Assembly: GCF_000710035.2 (NCBI RefSeq)
Contig: NZ_JMJJ01000004.1
Span: forward strand, 186,001-250,000
Length of the DNA: 64,000 nt
Reading direction: 5' to 3'
Source of the DNA: Pantoea ananatis LMG 2665
GTDB lineage: Bacteria > Pseudomonadota > Gammaproteobacteria > Enterobacterales > Enterobacteriaceae
Shown: piece by piece, positions 46,102 to 55,863 of the stretch
Position numbering within the stretch: the first letter of the stretch is position 1
Layout of the letters: each line of letters starts with the position of its first letter
Notes under the pieces: model-generated
Told to the model about the DNA's origin: nothing
Databases searched by the model: none
What the model saw: only the letters and a program-made list of their open reading frames with translations
Position numbers and translations under genes: made by a program

Positions 46102-47433
46102 ATGAAAAAATTAACGGTTCGTGACAGAAGTTTTTATCAGGAGGATCGCCCCTTTTTCTATACGGCCTGTACTGCCTGGGAGCTGTTTCACAAACTGACG
46201 CTGACAGAGGCAGAAGCGTATTTAACAAATCGGGCAAAAAAAGGCTTTAATGTGATTCAGGCCGTTGCCCTGTGTGAGCTTGACGGTTTACAGACGCCGA
46301 CTTACGAAGGCGGACATCTGCCCTTTAAGGATTTAACGTCTCTGATCCCCAATGAAGCCTATTTTGATCATCTGAGGCGAGTCACCGACATCGCCAACTC
46401 GCGAGATCTCTATATCGCCCTGGTGCCGATGTGGGGGTCACACTGGAGTGTGAACAACAGTTGGGGAGCGGCCAAAACGCCCTTATTTAACGCAGAAAAC
46501 GTTCAGGCATTCTGTCGGTATCTCAGTGACAAGCTGCAAGGCACGGGCATCATATGGATGATCGGCGGTGATCGTGCAGTGCAAACCCCGGAACAAGGCC
46601 AGTTGATGGAAAATATGGCCCAAGGGTTGCGACAGGGCGGCAGTGGCGATGCGCTGTTGACTGTGCACTCGCAGGGCGGGCGAAGCACGCTGGACATGCT
46701 GGGCGATCGGCCCTGGCATGATTTTATCGTCTGGCAATCGGGACATATGGGTGAGGCTTATCCGTCGTGGCGCGCCATTGAAATGGATTACCAGCGTCAG
46801 AGCAAGCCGGTTCTCGATGCTGAACCCTGCTATGAAGCCCATCCGATCATGTGTCAGCATCAGTTCCGTCGTGCACAGGAGGCCAGCCGCTTTACCGATC
46901 GTGAGGTGCGTCGCAGCAGCTACTGGTCAGTCTTTGCGGGGGGTGCGGGCATTACCTATGGTTGCTACAGTCTCTGGCAGATGCGCCGACCGGAAGATGA
47001 CGCCGTGGCGATACCTGAAAGCGCAGCGAGTACTTATCAGGGCGATACCATTCCGTACTGGTTTGATGCGCTTGACTATCCCGGCGCCTTTGCCATTGGC
47101 ATCCTGCGACGGTTTATTGAATCCCTGCCTGACTGGCATCTACGGGTTCCCGATCGGTCTTTGCTTATCAACCCTAATCCCAGCGATCAACGCCACTGTG
47201 GTGTGATGCGCGATCACCAGCAGCGCTGGATAGCGGTATATATTCCGCAACAGCAAAATATCACCCTGGATATCAGCGCCTTTGCCGCAACGGGATTCGA
47301 AACAGGATGGTTTGATCCCCGCTATGGCATCATGAACTGGCTGAGCAATGATATGTCGGAGACCTTCTTCCTTAACATCGACCCACCCGCCAGCGGAAAT
47401 GACTGGATACTCGTGTTGAGAGCAAATTCCTGA
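46102..47433 (+). CDS. apiosidase-like glycoside hydrolase (DUF4038, GH140-like)
   Basis: 443 residues, no signal peptide, thus cytoplasmic. The (beta/alpha)8 domain has RPFFYTACTAWELFHKLTLT near the start, KKGFNVIQAVALCELDG, and GIIWMIGGDRAVQ (about 150), all typical of DUF4038 'apiosidase-like' domains. The last ~90 residues (LLINPNPSDQRHCGVM ... WFDPRYG) match the small beta domain often annotated as putative collagen-binding. GH140 enzymes remove apiose from plant rhamnogalacturonan II, but family members vary in specificity, so the sugar is inferred only. AGGAG seven bases before the ATG. It is the middle gene of transporter-hydrolase-regulator. Confidence 0.82.
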   Translation: MKKLTVRDRSFYQEDRPFFYTACTAWELFHKLTLTEAEAYLTNRAKKGFNVIQAVALCELDGLQTPTYEGGHLPFKDLTSLIPNEAYFDHLRRVTDIANSRDLYIALVPMWGSHWSVNNSWGAAKTPLFNAENVQAFCRYLSDKLQGTGIIWMIGGDRAVQTPEQGQLMENMAQGLRQGGSGDALLTVHSQGGRSTLDMLGDRPWHDFIVWQSGHMGEAYPSWRAIEMDYQRQSKPVLDAEPCYEAHPIMCQHQFRRAQEASRFTDREVRRSSYWSVFAGGAGITYGCYSLWQMRRPEDDAVAIPESAASTYQGDTIPYWFDALDYPGAFAIGILRRFIESLPDWHLRVPDRSLLINPNPSDQRHCGVMRDHQQRWIAVYIPQQQNITLDISAFAATGFETGWFDPRYGIMNWLSNDMSETFFLNIDPPASGNDWILVLRANS

Positions 47434-47489
47434 TAAGGCGAACTGTGTTACTGTCCGCTCAGAAGCGCAGAGCGGGCAGAGGGTCGTGA

Positions 47490-48509
47490 ATGGATTACAA
47501 GAAGCAGATATTGAATATTCTGCACAGCGAATGCGAGTCACGGGCAGAGATGACGCGCCGCCTGGGTGTGACGAAGGCCTACGTGACAAAATTGACGTCG
47601 CAGCTGCTGGAAGAGCGGGTTATTGAGGAGCGGGACGTAAAGGACAGTGCGTTTGGCCGACCTCAACAGTTGCTGGCGGCAACGCCGGGCCAGTTTTTCA
47701 GCGTCAATATTACGCTTCGCAAAGGCCAGCTCCAGGCGATGCTAAACGACTTCAATACGCAAGTGCCCGCGCTGGCGCACCACAGGATCTCCTTGCCTAC
47801 CCTGCTAACGCCACAACGCCTGGTTGCCTTTATCGCCACCAGCGTTGCGGCGTTATGCCTGTCAGGCAATGTCCGTCAGCAGCAGGTCAACGTAATAAGC
47901 GTGGCGTTGCAGGGCGGCATCGAGCATTTCACCGGCGTCGTACGTTATTGCCCGTTGTTCAGTGAGACGAACGTGGCGCTTAAAAAACGGATTGAAGACG
48001 CGATGTGTATCAGCACACAGATTTTTAATATTGCGTTCTGCACCACCTTTCAGCTGGCTCAGCGCTTACCTTACTCATCGTGGGTGGCGTTTATGCCTGG
48101 GTTTGGCAGCCTGGGCTATGGGCAATGTATTCACGGCGAGCCGGTACTGGGTGAGAACGGATTTTATCCGGAGATAGTGCATTTACCTTATGAGGGCGGT
48201 ATCGAGCAGGCGTTTGCTGTCGATCCGGATAACCAGCCCGCAACGGTTCTAGCCACCGCCAGAGCGCTCTGTTTTGCTATCTGCTGCACCGCACCGATTC
48301 ACAATATCAGACACGTGATTGTCACCGGTGAGCTGTTTGAAGACTATGGCGACGAGGTGCTGCCACTGGCGCAGGCGATACTCGCAGCGAATGCAGACAC
48401 GCATATCAGCGGCATCCGCATTAAACATGATCAAACTGGTTATCACTATGGCGTCAAAGGGTTGGTGCAACTGAGTTCTGACGCCATCACAGAGCATATT
48501 CTGCCTTAA
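47490..48509 (+). CDS. ROK/NagC-like transcriptional regulator
   Basis: 339 residues. The first ~70 form a winged helix (KQILNILHSECESRAEMTRR, then LGVTKAYVTKLTSQLLEERV), and the rest a degenerate ROK sugar-binding domain (QVNVISVALQGGIEHFTGVV; PYSSWVAFMPGFGSLGYGQC). The catalytic ROK kinase motifs are weak, as in repressors such as NagC, Mlc and XylR. It lies 56 bases downstream of the hydrolase in the same operon and presumably controls the divergent promoter region 44259-44736 in response to the imported sugar. Confidence 0.78.
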   Translation: MDYKKQILNILHSECESRAEMTRRLGVTKAYVTKLTSQLLEERVIEERDVKDSAFGRPQQLLAATPGQFFSVNITLRKGQLQAMLNDFNTQVPALAHHRISLPTLLTPQRLVAFIATSVAALCLSGNVRQQQVNVISVALQGGIEHFTGVVRYCPLFSETNVALKKRIEDAMCISTQIFNIAFCTTFQLAQRLPYSSWVAFMPGFGSLGYGQCIHGEPVLGENGFYPEIVHLPYEGGIEQAFAVDPDNQPATVLATARALCFAICCTAPIHNIRHVIVTGELFEDYGDEVLPLAQAILAANADTHISGIRIKHDQTGYHYGVKGLVQLSSDAITEHILP

Positions 48510-48608
48510 TCACGTGCCGGAATCAGGTAGCTGATGCCAGAGCCGGACGACGAGATGCGCTGTCGCCCAGTCGTTTCAGCGTTAACAAGACAGCGGCATC
48601 GCGTTGCC

Positions 48609-50219
48609 CTAGGGTTCAAAATACGCCAGGCGCTTTCGGGGACGTGAAGGTGATTCCACAAGCGTACTGGCGATGGCGGCACCGATCTCGGCACACACCG
48701 TGAGTCCCTGCACAAACGGCTGGTCATGCATTAAATAGGGCAGGGCGGCCAGGGCAATGCGTCCACGGGCAGATTCAGGAGACAGCAAAGTATAATCGTC
48801 ACCCACATCGGGAATCTCATCGCCGCAGCGCTGGATCTGCTGTTTCAGTGTTGCAAAGGGCAGATCGCGGGTCTTAAGAGCCTTTTGCCCTCGCGCATCA
48901 ATAAACACGTCGAACGTTCGCTGTAGCCCCTCAGTCGTGATCAGCGTTTTCTGCTGTTGCCTTCGCAGTTCATACTCTTCGCCAAGGGCAAGGATGCTGA
49001 TGATTCCGGCCTCTCGTAAGGCCAGCAGTCGACGGATGGATTGAGAAGGAATCGCCGCGTAGTTATCAATAAACACTTTAGCGAGGCCACCTGAAAAGCG
49101 TTTACTGTCGCTTTCGTTAAGGAAGGGAACGATTGTCTCAACCACCTCGTGCAGCCGCAAAAGGGTATAGCGCCAGGGCACGGTGCGCCTGTCGCGTTTG
49201 TTGCGTTCGACTTCATTCAAGTTAGCGCTGGCCCAGTGGAAAGGATCCTGTTTATGTCGGTTGGCAAACCAGGCTTCTGCAAGGCTGTCGGCATTGAGTG
49301 CTTTCAGATCAATCGTTTTGCTCCACGCGGGCGCAGCCTCCTCCAACTCCTCAACCATCAGTGCAAATACGCGATCGAGTAATCCGTCAGCGCCTGCCTC
49401 AATCGCGTTATCGATGGCATTTTGGGTAACGACGCTCAGTGGCTCATAGGGAATCGGGCAGTAGAAATCGGCTTCTGGCAGAATGCCCGATCGTGACATT
49501 AATACGATCTTCAGGGCTTCGTGGCCTTTGTCCAGTGTGAAGGCGATCGCGTCGTCGTCGCTTTCCTGAAAGTCACCATGCTGGATCGCCACGGCCATTG
49601 CGGCATCAATGCCACTCAGGGAGGTGCCCATAATACCCACGTGACATGCCGCTATTTTCGCTTCCATCAGACCGGACCAGGGGCTGGGGAAGTAGGTGCG
49701 GGTGGCGGCGCTGTCGTCTGGCCAGACATGGCCTGTGGCGATAACGACCTGATCAAATATTGCTGGGGCAGTATCGCCCTGCGTCCAGAGTTTTACGCCA
49801 GCATCGGTGGCCTCAAGATCGGTGACCTGACAGCGCTCATGTATTTTTACCTCGAAACCCTGTGCCGTTGCGCGGGACACCAGCGCTAAAAACCGATCGC
49901 GGAAATACTCGCCAAGCAGGATACGCGGCAGAAACTGACGGATATGCAGAGAGGCAGGATCGACGTGATATCGCCTGAGATGACTGTCGCTCTGGGCGCG
50001 TAGCCAGTCAATATAGGTCATAAATACAGGCGGGATTTCAATACTGGCAATGTTTGCCAGCATCATCCGGGAATTCTCTTCATCGTTATAGGGCATGCCA
50101 ACACCGGCCTCATCACCCTGTTCGTAAACGGAAACGGACATCGGTACATGATGACCCAGAAGCGCATAAAACGTGTAGATACCGGTTGGCCCAGCGCCGA
50201 CGATCGCGATCTTTTTCAT
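48609..50219 (-). CDS. FAD/NAD(P)-binding protein (NAD_binding_9 type)
   Basis: A 536-residue flavoprotein starting MKKIAIVGAGPTGIYTFYAL, with the G-x-G-x-x-G dinucleotide fold at residues 8-13. A start 27 codons upstream is rejected because it precedes the fold with an unrelated Arg/Thr-rich stretch. QVVIATGHVWPDD and GIMGTSLSGIDAAMAVA give the second nucleotide-binding region. This matches the FAD-NAD(P)-binding family PF13454 common in enterics; substrate unknown. The family resembles hydroxylases of amino-acid or amine substrates. It is convergent with the ROK gene and stands alone. Confidence 0.8.
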   Translation of the reverse strand: MKKIAIVGAGPTGIYTFYALLGHHVPMSVSVYEQGDEAGVGMPYNDEENSRMMLANIASIEIPPVFMTYIDWLRAQSDSHLRRYHVDPASLHIRQFLPRILLGEYFRDRFLALVSRATAQGFEVKIHERCQVTDLEATDAGVKLWTQGDTAPAIFDQVVIATGHVWPDDSAATRTYFPSPWSGLMEAKIAACHVGIMGTSLSGIDAAMAVAIQHGDFQESDDDAIAFTLDKGHEALKIVLMSRSGILPEADFYCPIPYEPLSVVTQNAIDNAIEAGADGLLDRVFALMVEELEEAAPAWSKTIDLKALNADSLAEAWFANRHKQDPFHWASANLNEVERNKRDRRTVPWRYTLLRLHEVVETIVPFLNESDSKRFSGGLAKVFIDNYAAIPSQSIRRLLALREAGIISILALGEEYELRRQQQKTLITTEGLQRTFDVFIDARGQKALKTRDLPFATLKQQIQRCGDEIPDVGDDYTLLSPESARGRIALAALPYLMHDQPFVQGLTVCAEIGAAIASTLVESPSRPRKRLAYFEP

Positions 50220-50531
50220 CACTGTTCGCACCTTATTATTGTTATGGGGGACGGTTGTAAGGCGTGTTTTGATCTCGCCGCAGGACAGGCAAAGCCTCAA
50301 TACAGGTTTTTCCTTTCAGCCAGTATGATCAAGTTTACTCGAGTATTGCAGAACTGCGCGGAAGGGGAGCTGAGTGGAACGCCATCACAACAAATGCAGA
50401 TTGTCCTGGTAGTGCGGTCGGGCGACTGGTCTGCCTGAACAGGTTCATTCAGGCCGGTTTCTGTCATGGTACCCAAACGTAAAAACCGGACATCTGAGGT
50501 AATGGGCTGACGTGGAATATTATGCGAACAT

Positions 50532-53489
50532 TCAGAACTGGTATTTTATCCCCAGCGTGCCCTGTGTATCGCTAAAGCCATTATCGCCGAGTTGTTGAGC
50601 AACGTTGCCCCACAGTTGCAGGCGAGCGTTGATCTGACCTTCGACGCCAAGTTTCAGTTCACCCACATCGCGCGCGCCTGTGATCGCATTGCTGATACCA
50701 TTCATCATGACACTGTCGTTATGGGTGTTATGGATCCAGTTGGCCTCAATAAACGGCTGGAAAGTGCGATCTTTGCCCTCATCACTGATGTGATTTCCCT
50801 GCTGATAAAACTTCATGCCCAAACGGGTCTGCAGATTTCCGTTGGTGTTGTTGACAACCTGTGTGCCGTTATTTTCGATGTGATCGTCAGCCTGCACGTC
50901 CATCCAGGTAAGCTGTATCTTTGGCTGTAGCCAGTAACGCGTGCGGCCATCGCGGCTCTCTCCTGTCTGAAAGGTGTAGCCCGTTTCAAGGGCAGCGGTG
51001 ATCCCATCAGCATGATATTTTTCCGTCGCCAGATTTTGCCCGGTAACCTGATTATCGAACCAGTTGTACAGCATCCATGCATCGACATAGGCCCCGGTTT
51101 TCTCTTTCTGGTTAGCGTACCAGGTGCCGTACAGGCCTACGCTGTAACCGTTAATGTCTCCACGTGAGGTATAGCCATTCGCTTTAGAATGCGTGCGGCT
51201 CTGGTTATTGGCGTAGCCGGTCATCAGGCCAAGGTGCCAGCGATCCAGTCCATTGCGGCTCCACTGTGCGATATCGCCGCCGAGCTGCATCACGTAACGA
51301 TTACTTTGGGTATGGAGTTTGCCGGAAGCATCTCTGAAGCGGTTATGCCCACCGATATGGCGCATCCACAGGCTCGTGACTTTTTGTTCGCCCGTTAACC
51401 TGTCGGTGTATTGTGTTTCACCCAGGCGGTCGTGGAGGCGGGTATGGAACAGCGTGTTGGCCGCACGGGCATTTGCCAGATAGCTGCCAAATTCGGGACG
51501 GTACGCTTTTTCGCTGGCAAGAAACCAGTTGCTGTCTTTTTTAACTACATCGTAATCATAGGCCCCGGCGACGATTCGGCCTGATTTTGCAAAGGTACCG
51601 GCGGAATCACCTTTAACCGTGACAATTTCAATGCCCTTATCGGTCAGTGCTCCCTGTCCGCCCAGATTATTGATACTGACCCAGGTATGGCCGGCCGTAT
51701 CGCCATTGACGATCAGTCGGTCAGCAGTGCCATTGTCACCTTCGAGAACGCTATTCAGGACCAGGTTGCCGTTATCCCCTGAATAATCACCCTCAATGGT
51801 TAACCTGTTGTCACTGTTTCGCTCAATGCCCAGATCGAGGGAGCCTGCATTATTTACCTTACCCGCAAGAGTGACATCCCGGACCGCAGAAGAAACGTTA
51901 ACCCTTCCCCCTGATGCGATAGTGATCTGATCTGCATTGAGATCGCCGGAAAGGGTTAACGTCGCATTGCGGGTCTGCGCTGCGTTGCCAACATTAATGA
52001 TATTCCAGTTCAGAATGGCGACATCGCCTGCTGCCCCCTCAGAAAAAGAAGAACCCGTCAGTGACTGATTGATATTGAGGGTAGTGATACTGTCCTCAGG
52101 ATCATCGTCATCGTTTCCATTTATCACTGTCAGGCCGCTTACATCTGAACCCTGATTGAGATTCAGGGTGTTATTCCCATTTCCCAACAGAATCTGTCCG
52201 GAAACTTTGGCGCCGTTATTCAGGTTTACCGTTGCATCAGAATGAGTAGACCTGATTGCAATACCTGAGGCGGCTGAAATATCCGCACCCTGGTTCAGGT
52301 TGATGGTAGTTTTTCCGTCATTACCTCTAAAATCTGTATTGATACCGGCGACGCTACCGCCAATAACCTCACCCGATATATTCACAGTCGTGGCGCCCGT
52401 TTCGCGGTTTAAGATATCTATGCCTGACTGAGTACCTGAAATTTTTCCCTGAATCTGAGTGAAGGCGATATCGCCGCCGTCCATGGTCGAGACGCTGACA
52501 CCGGAGCCATTTTCACCCACGATTTCACCGCGGGTGGTAACGGAAGTATCGCCGCGACTGTGATTGTTCGCGTAGATACCATGCTCACCGCCGGTTATTT
52601 TGCCGCCAGATTGCACAATGGACAGATTGTTTGCGCTCTCAGCATTGTCGACGTAAATGCCTGAACCGTTAGTGCCTGTGACGTTACCTGCTGTCAGGAT
52701 GGTGGTATCACCGATTCCGTGGTTGAAGGCATAGATACCGTAATGGCCCCCGGTGATGCTGCCATCTGACTGCATCACCAGGATGTCTTGTGCCGAAGCA
52801 TGATTATCGACAAAAACGCCCGCGTATTCACCTGAGACATCACTGGTTGTGATGATGGACGTGTTTCCGGTACCTTGGTTAGATGCCTGAATACCGTTAA
52901 ATCTGCCGGTTATTTTTCCGCCAGACTGCATGATGGAGAGGTTTTTTGCCGTGCTGCCATTCAGGGCATTAATACCGTTATTCGATTCTCCCTTCACCTC
53001 GCCGGATACCGCGATAAACGTATCGGCCGTTCCCATATACTGCGTTTGGATGCCATTCTGTTCCCCTGATATTGTGCCTGCTTCCTGAATAAGGGTGATT
53101 GCGCCTGCCTCGTAGGACGTAATGATTTCAATACCATCGGCTCTTTTCGCCACCACAGTGCCGGAAATGTTAGGCGTGGTGTCGCCCGTACCGGTATTTT
53201 CAATATTTATCCCTGAACCATCGGCTACGATAATGCCGCCTTCCTGCTGCGTAATGGTCAGGGATGAACCCGTGACGGATAAGCCATATCCGCTATCGGT
53301 ATTAATGTAAGACGTCCCGTCCAGCACGACGTCGAGGACATCGCCTGTCAGGTTTTGTGTGTCATGATCGGCGCCACTACAGGTGTATTTGTTCCCTTCT
53401 TGGCTACAGACCGCCTCTGCAGGGGCATTCATTAATCCAAACGTACTCATCACCGTAGCGATAACAAACTTACGCGTTGTTCTGCTCAT
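50532..53489 (-). CDS. autotransporter adhesin with tandem beta-helix repeats
   Basis: A 985-residue type Va autotransporter. A signal peptide (MSRTTRKFVIATVMSTFGLM ... AEA) is followed by a passenger of ~52-residue repeats (about residues 70-380) of the form S-G-x-V-x-G-x-x-x-G-I ... N-L-S-I-x-Q-S-G-G-K-I-T-G-G-x-x-G-I-Y-A-x-N, predicted right-handed beta-helix. A pertactin-like junction (YRPEFGSYLANARAANTLFH, about 670) and a 12-strand barrel ending GTLGIKYQF complete it. No protease triad or RGD is visible, so an adhesin or aggregation factor is likeliest. It is transcribed alone, from an AT-rich upstream region. Confidence 0.9.
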   Translation of the reverse strand: MSRTTRKFVIATVMSTFGLMNAPAEAVCSQEGNKYTCSGADHDTQNLTGDVLDVVLDGTSYINTDSGYGLSVTGSSLTITQQEGGIIVADGSGINIENTGTGDTTPNISGTVVAKRADGIEIITSYEAGAITLIQEAGTISGEQNGIQTQYMGTADTFIAVSGEVKGESNNGINALNGSTAKNLSIMQSGGKITGRFNGIQASNQGTGNTSIITTSDVSGEYAGVFVDNHASAQDILVMQSDGSITGGHYGIYAFNHGIGDTTILTAGNVTGTNGSGIYVDNAESANNLSIVQSGGKITGGEHGIYANNHSRGDTSVTTRGEIVGENGSGVSVSTMDGGDIAFTQIQGKISGTQSGIDILNRETGATTVNISGEVIGGSVAGINTDFRGNDGKTTINLNQGADISAASGIAIRSTHSDATVNLNNGAKVSGQILLGNGNNTLNLNQGSDVSGLTVINGNDDDDPEDSITTLNINQSLTGSSFSEGAAGDVAILNWNIINVGNAAQTRNATLTLSGDLNADQITIASGGRVNVSSAVRDVTLAGKVNNAGSLDLGIERNSDNRLTIEGDYSGDNGNLVLNSVLEGDNGTADRLIVNGDTAGHTWVSINNLGGQGALTDKGIEIVTVKGDSAGTFAKSGRIVAGAYDYDVVKKDSNWFLASEKAYRPEFGSYLANARAANTLFHTRLHDRLGETQYTDRLTGEQKVTSLWMRHIGGHNRFRDASGKLHTQSNRYVMQLGGDIAQWSRNGLDRWHLGLMTGYANNQSRTHSKANGYTSRGDINGYSVGLYGTWYANQKEKTGAYVDAWMLYNWFDNQVTGQNLATEKYHADGITAALETGYTFQTGESRDGRTRYWLQPKIQLTWMDVQADDHIENNGTQVVNNTNGNLQTRLGMKFYQQGNHISDEGKDRTFQPFIEANWIHNTHNDSVMMNGISNAITGARDVGELKLGVEGQINARLQLWGNVAQQLGDNGFSDTQGTLGIKYQF

Positions 53490-54453
53490 TGTTATTTATT
53501 CATCCATTTATTTCATCGATGTTTTTCTTAGCGTAATGGGGTTGTTAAATGTTCAGAAGATCGCTTTTCATCAGGCAGGAACATTCTTTTTAAGCATTCT
53601 GTTAAAATAATTATTTTTAATGTTAATATTTTAAATAACGCATCCGTTAACTTATGAATTAACATTAAGGATTAACGCTTTATTCTTAATGATAATTATT
53701 ATTAAATTAATGTGACGTCATTTTTATACACCTGGTGGTGTGGCTGACTGAATGTTTTAATCTGCTCGAAATTAGGTTAATTAAATGTATAGAAATATTC
53801 CTTAATCCTGAGCGGAGCGTGAAAGTTATTTTGCAGAGATGCTGACCATTTAAAAATAGTTAATATCGATCGGTACGGCGTTCCTGATAGGTCGAGGCTA
53901 TTGCACATAATTAATTGATCGATACGTCCTGTTTATTCGTAAGAGAAGCTCACGTTTGAATACAAGGCGATAGAGAAGAGACAACAGGTATCTTCTGTTG
54001 ATGTCGATAGAAATGAAGAAATTAAGTGCGTGGCGTTTGGCAGGTTTTAATCGGCTGCTTAATTATTTAGATTATCAGTAAATGCAATAATAATATTTTC
54101 GTCGGGGTAATGTTTGATAAGAACGTGAAGGAAGACTTCATTAATGAGAGATGGATCACGAATATCTGGGATGACAGACGCGTCATTTGTGGTGGTCGAT
54201 AAAATATTTTTCAGTCTGGACAGGAAAAATCTTAAATCTGCTCCCTTATGGTTGAGGGTGAAATGTTAATATAATAATCAAATTAAGAACGGTAATGAAA
54301 CACCACCGTGCGGGACTTTTGCTGCCAGGGGGATAAATAACGGCGGCATCCAGAGGATAATAACCGTGCTTAGCGGCCGTCATTTGCCGGCGCTGTACAG
54401 TCATTTTGCGAGTCTGGTGGAAAGTTAAATCAGATTTACGCAAACACAAAGTG
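53490..54453. other. AT-rich intergenic region upstream of the autotransporter
   Basis: About 960 bases without a supported gene. 53600-53720 is especially AT-rich (runs such as TTAATGATAATTATTATTAAA), as expected for an H-NS-silenced surface-protein promoter. A frame at 54246-54449 has no recognisable features. Confidence 0.45.
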
Positions 54454-54480
54454 AAAAAACCGGCTCAGAGCCGGATTTTT
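54454..54480 (-). terminator. intrinsic terminator of the small lipoprotein gene
   Basis: On the minus strand CCGGCTCTGAGCCGG is followed by TTTTTTC, starting about eight bases after the stop at 54483. Confidence 0.9.
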
Positions 54481-54482
54481 AT

Positions 54483-54653
54483 TTAAGCCTGTGGCTGGCC
54501 TACAGGGCCTTTACCTAACGGGCCGCCTGGAACAGATTGCCCGCTTGGCGCATGTGGACGACCATCATTGCCCACAGCACCGCTGTCCTGCTGGCAACCC
54601 GACATCATTAAAAGGCTGGAAACAATCATTAAACCGCTCAAAATGCTTTTCAT
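54483..54653 (-). CDS. small lipoprotein, 56 residues
   Basis: The ATG at 54653 begins MKSILSGLMIVSSLLMMSGC, a lipoprotein signal with lipobox MSGC (Cys20). The 36-residue mature part is rich in Gly, Pro and Gln (VPGGPLGKGPVGQPQA at the end). GAGGGAAAGAC before the ATG is a strong ribosome-binding site, better than for the in-frame start eight codons upstream. It has its own intrinsic terminator. Not recognised by family; similar in design to the lipoprotein at 36837-36986. Confidence 0.75.
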   Translation of the reverse strand: MKSILSGLMIVSSLLMMSGCQQDSGAVGNDGRPHAPSGQSVPGGPLGKGPVGQPQA

Positions 54654-55102
54654 GTCTTTCCCTCGTGATGAATACACTATAAAACAGCTCGCCTGATAAG
54701 CCTGGTCGGTATTTCTGCTAAGTCAATGTTGGTGGGAAAAAGTAAGCCATATCATCAGGTTGACGGTAGTGAATCCAGACTGTGCAATGTAATGCCGGGA
54801 AACTGTTGTGCTGACCTTTGGCTAAGACGGCAGAGAACATATCCAGCCTTGTAATCCGAAGCCACGATGACAGACAGATCTGTAAAGAGCGATCATCCGG
54901 ATGTGCAACCCGAGAAAAGAACCAGGGCGATACCAACGACGCAACAATTGATGAAACCCACGTACCTGAATGGGCTGATAAACAGCCGCGTTACGCGAAG
55001 TATGAAATGGACTTTCATTTCTTGTTTCGTGAAAGTGCTGCATTCATGTGTTCATCTGGCTATGCTACCGACATGATGTTTAACGATATCTCAGGAGAGA
55101 AG

Positions 55103-55795
55103 ATGACGGCGGCCGCTTATTTTGACGCTCTCTACGCGCAGCGTAACAGGGAAACCCAGCAATGCTGGCGGCAAGAAACAGCGAGTGCACATCAGCAAGC
55201 AGACAAGTTTTTCTATCCTGCCGGGCTTCACGCCCTGACCAGTGGCATTCAGCCCGTCCTGAATCCGCAAATTCAGTCACTCCTTGCCGATCTTCGTGGC
55301 TTAACTCAGGGGGATCCGCTGGCAGACGTCATGCGGGCCGAACATTTTCACGTTACCTTCCTGCCCGTCACGCCAGCGCGCTATCAAAGCCCGCAGCAGC
55401 TCCCGGCTTTAGCGGGCCTGAGGGATGCCTTTCGCCAGAACGTGACCGACTCGTCACTCAGGGTTGACGCATTACGGCTGGTGGCGCTTCCCGATCAACT
55501 GCTACTGGCAGGTATTCCTGAAGGCCACGCCGTAGCGCAAAGAGCATCATGCTGGAATGCGCTGCTGTCACTGGAAGAGTGGCGGGATTTGCTTCTGCAA
55601 AGACATGGTGGAAAAACAACGCCACCGGAATACTGGCACACCACGTTGCTACGTTATCGTTCAACAAGCCTGCCCGACACGCTCAAATCGTATTTTACCG
55701 ACAATATGCACCGAAGATATGGGGCTATTTCGGGCGACATCAGGCTGGTATTTGCGGTTTATAACTGGGCTTATCCAGAAACGATAACAGTTTAA
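55103..55795 (+). CDS. 2H phosphoesterase-like protein
   Basis: 230 residues from an ATG preceded by AGGAGAGAAG, an excellent ribosome-binding site; the open frame reaches back to 54818, but that stretch has no such signal and low-complexity coding. The 2H motif pair is HFHVTFLP at about residue 79 and YWHTTLLRY at about 179, ~100 residues apart as in the family and in the DUF1868-like protein at 41186. Predicted cytoplasmic phosphodiesterase or ligase; substrate unknown. Overall length and motif spacing match the other copy, but sequence identity appears low. Confidence 0.7.
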   Translation: MTAAAYFDALYAQRNRETQQCWRQETASAHQQADKFFYPAGLHALTSGIQPVLNPQIQSLLADLRGLTQGDPLADVMRAEHFHVTFLPVTPARYQSPQQLPALAGLRDAFRQNVTDSSLRVDALRLVALPDQLLLAGIPEGHAVAQRASCWNALLSLEEWRDLLLQRHGGKTTPPEYWHTTLLRYRSTSLPDTLKSYFTDNMHRRYGAISGDIRLVFAVYNWAYPETITV

Positions 55796-55863
55796 TCCGG
55801 AAGGATCCCATGATGAACAGGGATTCTTGCGCATCGCCAGGCGGTGCGGAAATGTGGCCGTTA

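Noticed and set aside
54818..55102. N-terminal extension of the second 2H protein
   Set aside because: The open frame continues upstream, but the ribosome-binding site and the family length both point to the ATG at 55103.
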